A stretch of DNA of 64,000 nucleotides from an uncultured Gemmatimonadota bacterium (lineage in GTDB: Bacteria > Gemmatimonadota > Gemmatimonadetes > Gemmatimonadales > Gemmatimonadaceae): positions 874,671-938,670 of the forward strand of contig CADEFN010000002.1 of NCBI GenBank assembly GCA_902826615.1, read 5' to 3'. Both the position numbers and the translations under genes were made by a program. The notes below the pieces were generated by a model. It saw only the letters and a list, made by a program, of their open reading frames with translations, was not told where the DNA came from and made no database searches. Position 1 is the stretch's first letter, and each line of letters begins with the position of its first letter. Below are positions 18,359-26,568 of this stretch, piece by piece.

Positions 18359-18967
18359 ATGCGCACAATCCCGGTGGAAAACGACCTCTCCGGCCTGGCT
18401 GCGCTCGTGCGCAGCTGGACGGTGGAGGTGGCGGGCGTCGATGGCGAGGGCAGGGGGAGCGGAATCCTCTGGCATCCCAATGGGCTGATCGTGACCAACG
18501 CCCATGTCGTGGCACGCACCACCCGTCAGCGCATCAAACTCGCCGACGGGCGCGAGGCCGAGGGCAAGCTGCTGCTGCGCGACGATCGCCGCGATATCGC
18601 GCTGATTCAGTCGGGTATTTCCGGTGCCCCCGATCTCCCGTTAGGCAACCCGCAGGCACTCGCACCCGGCGCTCTTGTCCTCGCGCTGGGCCATCCCTGG
18701 GGGGTGGCGAATGCCATGTCGCTTGGTGTGGTCCACGGAGTGTCACTCGACCGGCGTGGATTTCCGCGGTACATCGCCGCCGACGTGCGACTGGCCCCCG
18801 GAAACTCCGGCGGTCCCCTGGTAGACGCCACCGGCCGCCTGGTCGGCGTGAACGCGATGATCGTCGGCGGGCTTGGTGTGGCCATTCCGGTGAATGTGGT
18901 GCAGCGCGTCGTGCGAGAGGCGTCGCAGTCGGGGGCGCTTCCCTTTCCTGAAGCGTTCGCCGCGTGA
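18359..18967 (+). CDS. Trypsin-like serine protease without PDZ, no signal peptide
   Basis: 202 residues. Triad: His in VTNAHVV, Asp in RRDIALI, Ser in PGNSGGPL. It ends soon after the protease domain, so it lacks the PDZ of its neighbour and is a minimal HtrA-like catalytic unit. No signal peptide is seen. ATG 18359 lies 4 nt after the previous stop; its own stop overlaps the GTG start of the regulator by 4 nt (GTGA), so translation of all three genes looks coupled. A substrate, or processing of its partner protease, cannot be inferred from sequence. Confidence 0.87.
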   Translation: MRTIPVENDLSGLAALVRSWTVEVAGVDGEGRGSGILWHPNGLIVTNAHVVARTTRQRIKLADGREAEGKLLLRDDRRDIALIQSGISGAPDLPLGNPQALAPGALVLALGHPWGVANAMSLGVVHGVSLDRRGFPRYIAADVRLAPGNSGGPLVDATGRLVGVNAMIVGGLGVAIPVNVVQRVVREASQSGALPFPEAFAA

Positions 18968-19611
18968 GCCGTCTGGTTCTCATTGCGCCGTCTCGCCTGG
19001 CGCTGGCCTCACTCGAGGCCGGCCTGGGCGACGACCCGCAGGTGACGGTGGTGAGCCGCGCCACACACCTCGACGCGGCCATGCGTCCGCCCATTACTCT
19101 GGGCGCGAGTGTCGCCATTGTGGCCGTGGACGATGTGGCGTCCATCCGGCTCGCACTCGCCGGGAGCGACGAAGAGCACACCCCGCTCCCGATGGTGCTG
19201 CTGGTGCCCCCCGATGACCTCACGGATGCTGTTGCTCTCTTGTCTTCGGGGCGTGTGCGTGCCGTGCTCCCTCGGCATGCGTCAGCCCGGGAAATTCTGG
19301 CCGCCGTCGATGCGACACTCAGTGGCCTGGTGACACTCACACCAGACGCCGTCGACATACTCATGCGCAACGCGACACGAACCCCGGTGCGTCTTGCCGC
19401 GCCGACCGGGCTGGTGCCTTTGTCGCCACGCGAGCGCGAGATCCTGGCCCTGGTTGCCGACGGGCTTGGCAACAAGATCGTGGCCGCGCGGCTCGGCATC
19501 TCGGAGCACACGGTCAAGACCCATGTCACCTCGATCTTCACCAAACTCGGCGCCGAGTCACGCGCCGAGGCCGTGGCCATCGGGGCACGAATCGGGGCGC
19601 TGATGTTGTAG
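18964..19611 (+). CDS. LuxR/NarL-type regulator with degenerate receiver domain
   Basis: 215 residues from GTG 18964. The C-terminus is a clear GerE/LuxR helix-turn-helix: LSPREREILALVADGLGNK, ISEHTVKTHVTSIFTKLG. The N-terminal ~130 residues have the length and strand/helix pattern of a receiver, but the acidic pair near residue 8 is missing (LIAPSRLA), the phosphoacceptor strand reads VAIVAVDD, and the conserved Lys position reads LPRHAS. It therefore probably does not respond to ordinary phosphotransfer. It is co-translated with two proteases, so it may be regulated by, or regulate, proteolysis (inference). Confidence 0.85.
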   Translation: MSRLVLIAPSRLALASLEAGLGDDPQVTVVSRATHLDAAMRPPITLGASVAIVAVDDVASIRLALAGSDEEHTPLPMVLLVPPDDLTDAVALLSSGRVRAVLPRHASAREILAAVDATLSGLVTLTPDAVDILMRNATRTPVRLAAPTGLVPLSPREREILALVADGLGNKIVAARLGISEHTVKTHVTSIFTKLGAESRAEAVAIGARIGALML

Positions 19612-19691
19612 CCGGGTCGGCACTCAAACCTTCCCCGGGAATGGGTTGTCAGATGTTGCGCACGTCCTGACCGTCCCACACTGTCACACCC

Positions 19692-20588
19692 ATGCGCTCA
19701 CCTCTCATTCTTGCAGCCCTCGCCGCCGTTGCGTCCAGCGTGTCGGCCCAGGATATCGTCGGTCGTCGGGACCGCACCTTCTCGCTCTCAGAGCAAATTG
19801 CCTCGGGCGGGCGGGTGAACATCTACAATCGAACCGGCATGATCACGGTCACCGAAGGCTCCGGTACCACGCTGCAGTATCGCGCGGAGAAGGAGCGGGG
19901 CGACGCGGACGACATCGGCTTCGTGATCCTCAAGGAGGGCGGCGGAATCACCATCTGCGCCGTGTACGACGAAGACGACCAGTGTTCGGATCGTGGCTTG
20001 AATCGTTCGCGTCGCGAGCGTCGGCGCAACTGGGGCGATCGCGCCCGCGCCAATATCACGGTGTCGGTGCCGCGCGGCACCATCCTCCGCGCCTCCTCCG
20101 GCAATGGTGAGGTGTCGGTGACCGCGGCGGTGGCAGAGGCGAGTGTGGTGAGCGGCAACGGCAAAGTGCGCGTGTCGGGTGTGCGGGGTCGCGTGGATGC
20201 CTCGACGGGCAACGGGGTGGTGAGTGTGGACGATGTCGAAGGACCGGTGAAGGTCTCGTCAGGCAATGGCGACATCACGGTCGGCACCGTTCGGGGCCCG
20301 GTGAATGCCTCGTCAGGCAACGGCGACGTGATTGTGCGGATGTCGCGCCTCGACGGCACCGACGATATGGAGTTCTCGTCAGGCAACGGGCGCATCGAGG
20401 TGACAGTGCCGGGCGACTTCAGCGCCGAGGTGGATGCGTCGACCGGCAATGGGCGTATCACCACCGACTTTCCCATTCGGGTGGTGGGTCGCCTTCAGCC
20501 CACCAGGTTACGGGGCACCATCGGTGATGGCGGACGCAAGCTGCGGATGTCGACCGGGAACGGCTCGATGGAGATCAGGAAAAGCTGA
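19692..20588 (+). CDS. Exported DUF4097-family beta-solenoid protein with SGNG repeats
   Basis: 298 residues. Signal peptide (AALAAVASSVSAQ). The second half is built of eight repeats of about 19-25 residues, each with S-S/T-G-N-G followed by alternating hydrophobic residues (EVSV, KVRV, VVSV, DITV, DVIV, RIEV, RITT, SMEI). This is the pattern of DUF4097 (putative adhesin/auto-transporter-like) proteins and implies a right-handed beta-helix with a ladder of asparagines. An Arg-rich stretch (NRSRRERRRNWGDRAR) separates it from the N-terminal strand region. Function unknown; surface or periplasmic location is inferred. A strong hairpin follows. Confidence 0.85.
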   Translation: MRSPLILAALAAVASSVSAQDIVGRRDRTFSLSEQIASGGRVNIYNRTGMITVTEGSGTTLQYRAEKERGDADDIGFVILKEGGGITICAVYDEDDQCSDRGLNRSRRERRRNWGDRARANITVSVPRGTILRASSGNGEVSVTAAVAEASVVSGNGKVRVSGVRGRVDASTGNGVVSVDDVEGPVKVSSGNGDITVGTVRGPVNASSGNGDVIVRMSRLDGTDDMEFSSGNGRIEVTVPGDFSAEVDASTGNGRITTDFPIRVVGRLQPTRLRGTIGDGGRKLRMSTGNGSMEIRKS

Positions 20589-20597
20589 ACCGCGCAC

Positions 20598-20634
20598 CGG
20601 GTGGAGTGTCGGCATGACGCAGACACTCCACCCG
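20598..20634. terminator. Bidirectional hairpin between convergent genes
   Basis: 13-bp perfect stem CGGGTGGAGTGTC / GACACTCCACCCG (20598-20610 with 20622-20634), 11-nt loop, 9 nt after the DUF4097 stop and 9 nt before the stop of the minus-strand receptor. Confidence 0.8.
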
Positions 20635-20643
20635 AGGTCCCGC

Positions 20644-23403
20644 CTAACGCGACAGCAGCAGCTCCGTGCGCACGTAGACATAACGCCCGCTGAACCCGAA
20701 GGGCGACGCCCCCGGCCAGATGAAGGCGCCATTGTTGGTGTTGGCCTCGACCGTCACCTGGTCCGGGAAGGTGTTGAAGAGATTCCGCGCCCCGAATGAC
20801 AGGTTCATCTGGTCGAAGCGATATCCCAGCTCGGTGTCGAAGAGCGCCTTCGACTTGAACGTTTCGAGCCCGTCCAGGCTGCCGTCGCGGAACGTGCCGT
20901 AGTCCTGGATTCGCCCCATGCCGTGGAACCGCCCCTTGGTGTAGTTGGTCGTGAACGAGGATCGGCGATTGGGACGATTCCGCTCGATCGCATTGATCGT
21001 GACGATGTCGAGCGCACTCGTATAGATGGTCGGCGTCCCCTGCAGAATGGCAGGCAGCGGGTCGACCCGATCGACTTCGTTCTTGGTGTAGTTGAAGGAG
21101 AGGATGAAGTCGAACTGCCCTCCAGCAGCAAGCGCGCGATAGTTGGCCGTCACGTCGACACCGTCCGTCTTGGTGTCGAGGGCATTGGTCGGGAACTGGA
21201 CGCCCGCAATCTGCCGCAACCCGGAGTCGGCAAGAATTTTCTCCACCACCGGGTCCGACGTGCCATCGTACGTGGCGCCCAGGAGAATCCGGTCGTTGAT
21301 GTCGATGTGGTAGTAGTCGAGTGCGAGGTTGAAATCGTTGGTCGGCGACCAGACGATGCCCGTGCTCAGGTTCACCGACGTTTCTTCATTCAGTGGCCGC
21401 GCCCCGAAGATGCGTGAGGCACGATTGGTCACCGGAAAGTTTCCGATCTCGATCAGCACACCGTTCTGGATGGCCGTGGTGGTGTGGCTGTACCAGCTCT
21501 GCGCGAGACCCGGCGCGCGGAATCCGGTGCTGGCCGCCGCACGCCACACAAAGCGCGCGTTCGGCTGGTACCGTGAGGCGAGTTTCCCGGTGATGCGCTG
21601 ACCGAAGTCGCTATAACTCTCAAATCGCGTCGCCGCATTCACCAGGAAGTTTGGCGTGAGGTTCGTCTCGAGATCGGCAAAGACACCGAAGTTCGTGCGA
21701 GAGTTGTTGCTTTCGTCGCTTGGGGCAAACCCCTGGAAGACCGACGAACCTGCCTGCGCAATACCCGAACTGTCACGGGTCTGATGGTAGCCATTGATCC
21801 ATGAGGCCCGCTCGCCAGCGATCACCTCATAATTCTCGCGACGGAAGGCCGCACCCAACGCCACACTCACCGGCTTCGGGAGGCCGAGTGCGACGCTCTT
21901 GGACATGCTGAAGGTGGTGTTGAACTCTCCGCGTCGCAGCGCCCCGGCGTCGAACGAGGTCTGGTTGGGAATGCCCGGGTCATCGGCCGTGCCCAGTCGC
22001 CCATCGGGGCCGGGTGCCGTGGGCACCGAGAGACTCGGCCCTAACGATGTGTTGAGTGTGTTGCGCAGGTTGAACTCGAAGGAGTTGAACCCGTAGTTCA
22101 TTCCCACATCCATCGCCCATCCACCTGCATTGCCACGAACGCCGCCTGCGGCAGAGTAGTCGCGCACATTCGGCCTGAACTCGGGGAGGAATCCAAGGGG
22201 ATAGATCTGCGGCCAGTTGCGCAGATTCTGTGGCTTGCGGAAGAATCCGTTGCCCGTCCCGTCGCGGTCCGACCACCCACCAAAAGCGTAGAACTCCGTC
22301 GAGCCACTGGCCGAGAGTGGAAGACGCAGGTTGGCAAAGGTGTGGATGTCGCGTTCGGCCCCCAGCCCCCAGTTGACGTTAGGCTGCTGGAGCCCCGTAC
22401 GCTTGATCACCACGCGGCAATTCGCCACCGAATCGCTCAGTCCGTTGATGTCAGGAAATGATCCGTCCGGACAGGCCCGGTTGGCGCGCTCGCGATTCAT
22501 GTACTGGCCAAAGAGACTCAGCGACCCGCGGCCCAGCGCAAATCCCACTCCACCATTCACATCGGTGGTCAAGCCATCGTTCGGATATCCCTTGCCCGGC
22601 CGGTTCTGCCCGACACTCGTATTGATGAAGGGTGAGAAGGCGCCTTCTTTCAGCACCAGGTTCACGACCCCCGCGATGGCGTCCGAGCCGTACTGGGTCG
22701 ACGCACCGTCCCGCAACACCTCGATGCGTTCGATGACACTGGAAGGAAAGGCGTTGAGATCCACGCCGCTCGACCCGGGCGCGGATCCGTTGGAAAACAC
22801 GTTGAGCAACGCCGTCTGATGCCGCCGCTGTCCATTGATGAGCACGAGGGAGTGATCGGGCGAAAGTCCCCGCAACGTGAAGGGGCGCACGACCTCGGTG
22901 GCGTCCGTCACGGGCTGGTTTGGGAAGTTCACCGACGGCGAGAGATTCGCGAGAATCTGCGTCGTCTCGGTCGAGCCCGTGCGCTTGAGCTCTTCCACCG
23001 TGTAGACGTCGACCGGCACTGCCAGTTCTTCCGCCGCGGTATGCCGCGCACGCGAGCCCACCACGGTCTGAACGGGCGCCAGCTGGTACGCCGAACGCGA
23101 CAACACCACATCGCGCTCCATCACCTGGCCCGCCGTGAGGTTCACCGTCATCGAGTCGGGCGTGAAGCCTAACGCGCGAAAGTGCACCTTGCGCGTGCCA
23201 CTGGGCACCCCGGCCAGCACGTACCGCCCGCGGGCATTCGACGTCGTGCGCACTCCTGTGCCATCCACGGTGAACAACGCCCCCACAACGGCGGCCCCCG
23301 TACTATCGGCCACACGACCCTGGATCACACCCGATTGGGCATGCGCGGTGAGCGGCCAGGCAGAGAGGGCGACGACGAGACAGCTGAGACGAATACGCAG
23401 CAT
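20644..23403 (-). CDS. TonB-dependent receptor with N-terminal carboxypeptidase-regulatory domain
   Basis: 919 residues. Signal peptide (LVVALSAWPLTAHAQ), then a CNA-B/carboxypeptidase-regulatory domain (GVIQGRVADSTGAAVVGALF, RGRYVLAGVPSGTRKV), plug (RPFTLRGLSPDHSLVLINGQ, IERIEVLRDGASTQYGSDAI) and barrel ending FSGRYVYVRTELLLSR. The plug wording (NGQRRHQTALLN, GSDAIAGVVNLVLK) matches the large Proteobacteria/Bacteroidota-type receptors annotated as iron-complex receptors; the ligand is unknown. ATG 23403 has a good ribosome site (GAAGGAG). The frame is open to 24384, but that lies inside the divergent M20 gene. The TAG stop is embedded in a GTTAGGC heptamer. Confidence 0.9.
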   Translation of the reverse strand: MLRIRLSCLVVALSAWPLTAHAQSGVIQGRVADSTGAAVVGALFTVDGTGVRTTSNARGRYVLAGVPSGTRKVHFRALGFTPDSMTVNLTAGQVMERDVVLSRSAYQLAPVQTVVGSRARHTAAEELAVPVDVYTVEELKRTGSTETTQILANLSPSVNFPNQPVTDATEVVRPFTLRGLSPDHSLVLINGQRRHQTALLNVFSNGSAPGSSGVDLNAFPSSVIERIEVLRDGASTQYGSDAIAGVVNLVLKEGAFSPFINTSVGQNRPGKGYPNDGLTTDVNGGVGFALGRGSLSLFGQYMNRERANRACPDGSFPDINGLSDSVANCRVVIKRTGLQQPNVNWGLGAERDIHTFANLRLPLSASGSTEFYAFGGWSDRDGTGNGFFRKPQNLRNWPQIYPLGFLPEFRPNVRDYSAAGGVRGNAGGWAMDVGMNYGFNSFEFNLRNTLNTSLGPSLSVPTAPGPDGRLGTADDPGIPNQTSFDAGALRRGEFNTTFSMSKSVALGLPKPVSVALGAAFRRENYEVIAGERASWINGYHQTRDSSGIAQAGSSVFQGFAPSDESNNSRTNFGVFADLETNLTPNFLVNAATRFESYSDFGQRITGKLASRYQPNARFVWRAAASTGFRAPGLAQSWYSHTTTAIQNGVLIEIGNFPVTNRASRIFGARPLNEETSVNLSTGIVWSPTNDFNLALDYYHIDINDRILLGATYDGTSDPVVEKILADSGLRQIAGVQFPTNALDTKTDGVDVTANYRALAAGGQFDFILSFNYTKNEVDRVDPLPAILQGTPTIYTSALDIVTINAIERNRPNRRSSFTTNYTKGRFHGMGRIQDYGTFRDGSLDGLETFKSKALFDTELGYRFDQMNLSFGARNLFNTFPDQVTVEANTNNGAFIWPGASPFGFSGRYVYVRTELLLSR

Positions 23404-23610
23404 GCAGCGCTCCTTCGTTGAGGTGACCAACGAGCTCTCGGCGTTGCGGCCGCGACCTCCCTCGCAGTCGACGCACATGCCGAACATGGCTCGCCTGCTC
23501 AGGGGACGCCAGATACCTTCTCCTCCACGTCTGTCATTCCTGCCTCTGTTGTTGTTCCCTCGGCAACGTGGCGACGAAATCCACGGCTCAACCCCAACTG
23601 CTTTCAGCTT

Positions 23611-25161
23611 ATGCGGAGTATCCTGCTCGGTTTTCTTCTGCTTACGGCCGAGGCCGCTGCCGCACAGGGCAGCGACGCCCGGCGCGCCGCGCGCACCTAT
23701 CGCGAGACCCGCGAAGCCGCGATCCTGCGCGAATTCACCGAGCTCCTCTCCCTGCCTAACGTCGCCTCCGATCTGCCTAACATCCGGCGGAACGCGGCCA
23801 TGCTCATGGAGATGCTCAAGCGACGTGGCGTGGACGCCCGCCTCCTCGAGGTCGACAACGCACCGCCGGCCGTCTTTGGTGAGCTCAAGGCGCCCGGCGC
23901 CACCCGCACGGTTATCCTCTACGCGCACTACGACGGGCAGCCCGTCGACCCGCGTCAATGGACCGGGAACGGACCCTTCTCCCCGGTGCTCCGAGACAAG
24001 GCCCTCTTTCTGGGCGGTAAAGACATTCCCTTTCCGGCTGACGGCCAGCGGGTGGACGGCGAGGCGCGCATCTACGCACGATCGGCCAGCGACGACAAAG
24101 GATCGATCATTGCCATGCTGACGGCGCTCGACGCCATGCGCAGCGGTGGCCAGCGCCCGTCGGTGAACCTCAAGTTCTTCTTCGAAGGAGAGGAAGAAGC
24201 GGGGTCGGATCATCTGCGCGCCATACTCGAGAAGCATCGCGATCTGCTCAAGGCCGACGCCTGGCTCTTCTGCGACGGTCCTGTGCACCAGAGTGGTGCC
24301 CAACAGGTGGTCTTTGGACTGCGAGGGGTCACCGGACTCGAGATGACCGTCTTCGGCCCTACACGCCCGCTGCATTCCGGGCACTACGGCAACTGGGCGC
24401 CGAATCCCGGGATGCTGCTCACCACCCTGGTCGCGTCCATGCGCGACGATGACGGGCAGATCAAGGTGGCCAACTTCTACGATGATTTCCGCCCACTCAC
24501 CGCCGCCGAACGTCGCGCCGTCGGTGGCCTCCCTGCCATCGACTCGGCGATCCGCATTTCACTTGGCCTTGCGCGCACGGAAGGAGACAACGCCCTGCTG
24601 GCCGAACGCATCATGCGACCGGCCATGAATCTTCGCGGAATTCGAGTGGGCGGTGTGCAGGAGCAGGGCGCCAACGTCATCTCGACCGAAGCGCATGCCT
24701 CCTTCGACTTCCGCCTCGTACCCAATCAGACACCACAACGGGTGCGTGCACTGGTGGAGGCACACGTGCGCTCACAGGGTTTTCACATCGTCACCGACAC
24801 GCCCACGGTGGCCGAGCGGCAACAGCATCCCAAACTCATCCGGATGAAGTGGGAGACGGGATATCCGGCACAACGGGCCTTCATGGACGACGCCTTTGCC
24901 CGCGCGCTCGTGGCGTCGGTTGGTGCCGGCGCCGATCGCCCGCCGCTGCTGGTACCCACGTTAGGCGGAAGCGGCCCGGGGTATCTCTTCACCGAAGTGC
25001 TGGGGGTGCCGGTCGTGACGCTCCCCATCGCCAACTACGACAACAACCAGCACGCCGCCAACGAGAATCTGCGCGTGCAGAACCTCTGGAATGCGATCGA
25101 GATGTACGCGGCACTGATGACGGGTCTCGGACGCGAATGGAAACCGGTGGTGGTTCCATAG
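23611..25161 (+). CDS. Exported M20-family dipeptidase
   Basis: 516 residues. Short signal peptide (GFLLLTAEAAAAQ). M20 landmarks: ILYAHYDGQPVD (first metal His/Asp), ARSASDDKG (bridging Asp), FFEGEEEAGS (catalytic Glu pair), FCDGP (Asp), and NYDNNQHAANENL near the end (last metal His). LHSGHYGNWAPNP in the lid domain is typical of carnosinase/CNDP-type dipeptidases. It likely splits dipeptides in the periplasm. Two GCCTAAC heptamers occur 21 bp apart near its start (23754, 23775), each encoding Pro-Asn. It is divergent from the receptor gene and ends 5 nt before the convergent transporter gene. Confidence 0.9.
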   Translation: MRSILLGFLLLTAEAAAAQGSDARRAARTYRETREAAILREFTELLSLPNVASDLPNIRRNAAMLMEMLKRRGVDARLLEVDNAPPAVFGELKAPGATRTVILYAHYDGQPVDPRQWTGNGPFSPVLRDKALFLGGKDIPFPADGQRVDGEARIYARSASDDKGSIIAMLTALDAMRSGGQRPSVNLKFFFEGEEEAGSDHLRAILEKHRDLLKADAWLFCDGPVHQSGAQQVVFGLRGVTGLEMTVFGPTRPLHSGHYGNWAPNPGMLLTTLVASMRDDDGQIKVANFYDDFRPLTAAERRAVGGLPAIDSAIRISLGLARTEGDNALLAERIMRPAMNLRGIRVGGVQEQGANVISTEAHASFDFRLVPNQTPQRVRALVEAHVRSQGFHIVTDTPTVAERQQHPKLIRMKWETGYPAQRAFMDDAFARALVASVGAGADRPPLLVPTLGGSGPGYLFTEVLGVPVVTLPIANYDNNQHAANENLRVQNLWNAIEMYAALMTGLGREWKPVVVP

Positions 25162-25166
25162 GGCGT

Positions 25167-26084
25167 CTACTCGTCGCCCACCCCACCCTTCTGCTTGCCT
25201 AACGCCAGCCACAGCGCACTCCCGGCAATGAGGGCCGCTCCCGCAACCGTCCAGCGTGAGAGCGGCTCTCGCAGGATCAGCAATCCCACCAGCCCGGCAA
25301 ACACAATCTGCAGGTAGCCGGCCGTGGTGGCACGCGCGGCGGTCTCCAGCCTGAGACCTTTCGTCATGAAGGTCTGCGCGATTTGAGTTGTCACGGCGGT
25401 CGCCACGAGATACACCCAGTCCATGCCAACCGGCATGCGCCACTGTCCGATCGAAAGCGGCAGCGAGAGCAGCAGACCCACCAGCGGCAGGTACATCACC
25501 ACCACCGAAGCTTCCTCCGTGTGGCCGATGCGGCGCACCACCACGTAAGCCGCCCCGCTGAACAAGGCGCCCGTGAGCCCGATGGCCACGTTGACGTACG
25601 ACATACCTGCGCTCGTGGTCCCAAAGAGAAATGCCGGACGCGTGATCAGCGTGACACCCACCAGGCAGACCGCGAGACTGAGCAACTCTTCCTTCCCCAC
25701 CTTCTCGCCTAACCACAACCCCGCCAGGATGATCGCGAAGATGGGGTTGGTGTACTGCAGCAGGTTCGCCTCGGCGAGCGGATTGCGCACCAGCGAGTGG
25801 AAGAAGCAGAGCAGACCGATCGCCCCAAAGAAGCCACGCATCAGGAGCAATCGCCGGTTGTTGCCGAAGGCGGGCCGCACACCCTGACGCCGCACGGTGG
25901 CGTAGCTGATGGCGAGCGTGATGGCACACCGCAGCACAATGACCTGAATGGCCGGGAGCCGCTGCCCCGCGAGCTTCACAAAGAGGCCCATCAAGGAATA
26001 CCAGAACGCCCCCATGGCCATGGCTTGTATGCCTGGCGAGATGCCGCCGAGGCGGGCGGTCGCAGTGGGGGCGGAGCCTGTCAC
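25167..26084 (-). CDS. EamA/DMT-family transporter
   Basis: 305 residues with about ten membrane segments and two internal repeats of the EamA type (first: LRCAITLAISYATVR, FSGAA; second: LVGLLILREPLSRWTVAGA). ANLLQYTNPIFAIILAGLWLGE is the classic DMT motif. Drug/metabolite exporters of this family move amino acids, nucleobases or unknown metabolites. I chose GTG 26084, giving VTGSAPTAT as N-terminus; ATG 26021 is a shorter alternative, and the frame is open back to 26582 through the divergent PadR gene. No ribosome site is clear, so the start is uncertain. Confidence 0.82.
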   Translation of the reverse strand: MTGSAPTATARLGGISPGIQAMAMGAFWYSLMGLFVKLAGQRLPAIQVIVLRCAITLAISYATVRRQGVRPAFGNNRRLLLMRGFFGAIGLLCFFHSLVRNPLAEANLLQYTNPIFAIILAGLWLGEKVGKEELLSLAVCLVGVTLITRPAFLFGTTSAGMSYVNVAIGLTGALFSGAAYVVVRRIGHTEEASVVVMYLPLVGLLLSLPLSIGQWRMPVGMDWVYLVATAVTTQIAQTFMTKGLRLETAARATTAGYLQIVFAGLVGLLILREPLSRWTVAGAALIAGSALWLALGKQKGGVGDE

Positions 26085-26155
26085 GTGAGGCAGTTTAGCT
26101 GTTCGACAGTCGTCGTGGCACTCCGTGAGTTGTCGCTGAAACCGGAACGCTTCCC

Positions 26156-26191
26156 TTGCGTATCTAGGGAAGCATCGCGTATTACTCCTAG
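26156..26191 (+). promoter_or_regulatory. Promoter with overlapping inverted repeat upstream of padR-like gene
   Basis: TTGCGT (26156-26161) and TATTAC (26180-26185) are spaced 18 bp and would serve as -35/-10 for the PadR gene starting at 26214. An inverted repeat CTAGG-N18-CCTAG (26164-26168, 26187-26191) brackets the -10. A second imperfect pair ACTCC (26184) and GGAGT (26202) overlaps the ribosome site. PadR regulators often bind their own promoter, so this is a plausible auto-operator (inference). Confidence 0.5.
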
Positions 26192-26213
26192 AAACCATAG
26201 GGGAGTCCCTTTC

Positions 26214-26558
26214 ATGCCCGCCGAAACGCTCGAACTGCTGCGTGGAACGCTTGACCTGCTCATTTTGCGGGCGCTCAAGGTGGAGTCCACCCATGGCTAC
26301 GGTGTGTTGCGCTGGATCGAACGCGCCACCGGCGACGAGCTGCGCATCGAAGAGGGGTCGTTGTACCCCGCCCTCTACCGGCTTGAAAAGCGAGGCTGGA
26401 TCACGTCGGAGTGGGGTGTCTCGGAGAACAACCGGCGCGCGCGCTTTTACCAGCTCACCCGCAAAGGACGCGCGCAGCTGGAGACCGAAGTAGACGAATT
26501 CGTGCGGTTCGCCCGGGCCGTTTTCCGCGCCCTCGACGTCACGCCAGTCTCTGCCTGA
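26214..26558 (+). CDS. PadR-family transcriptional regulator
   Basis: 114 residues. Typical PadR winged helix: TLELLRGTLDLLILRALKV, THGYGVLRWIER, RIEEGSLYPALYRLEKRGWI, and RRARFYQLTRKGRAQLE. ATG 26214 follows GGGGAG at proper distance. It lies 10 nt before a large MacB/FtsX-type permease, the standard PadR-ADOP pairing of Acidobacteria and Gemmatimonadota, where PadR presumably represses the permease operon until a ligand relieves it. Confidence 0.93.
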   Translation: MPAETLELLRGTLDLLILRALKVESTHGYGVLRWIERATGDELRIEEGSLYPALYRLEKRGWITSEWGVSENNRRARFYQLTRKGRAQLETEVDEFVRFARAVFRALDVTPVSA

Positions 26559-26568
26559 GGATATCGCC

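Noticed and set aside
20644-24384. Reading frame of the third TonB receptor extending 327 residues upstream of 23403
   Set aside because: The extension lies antisense to the M20 peptidase gene and precedes a signal peptide with a good ribosome site, so it is not coding.
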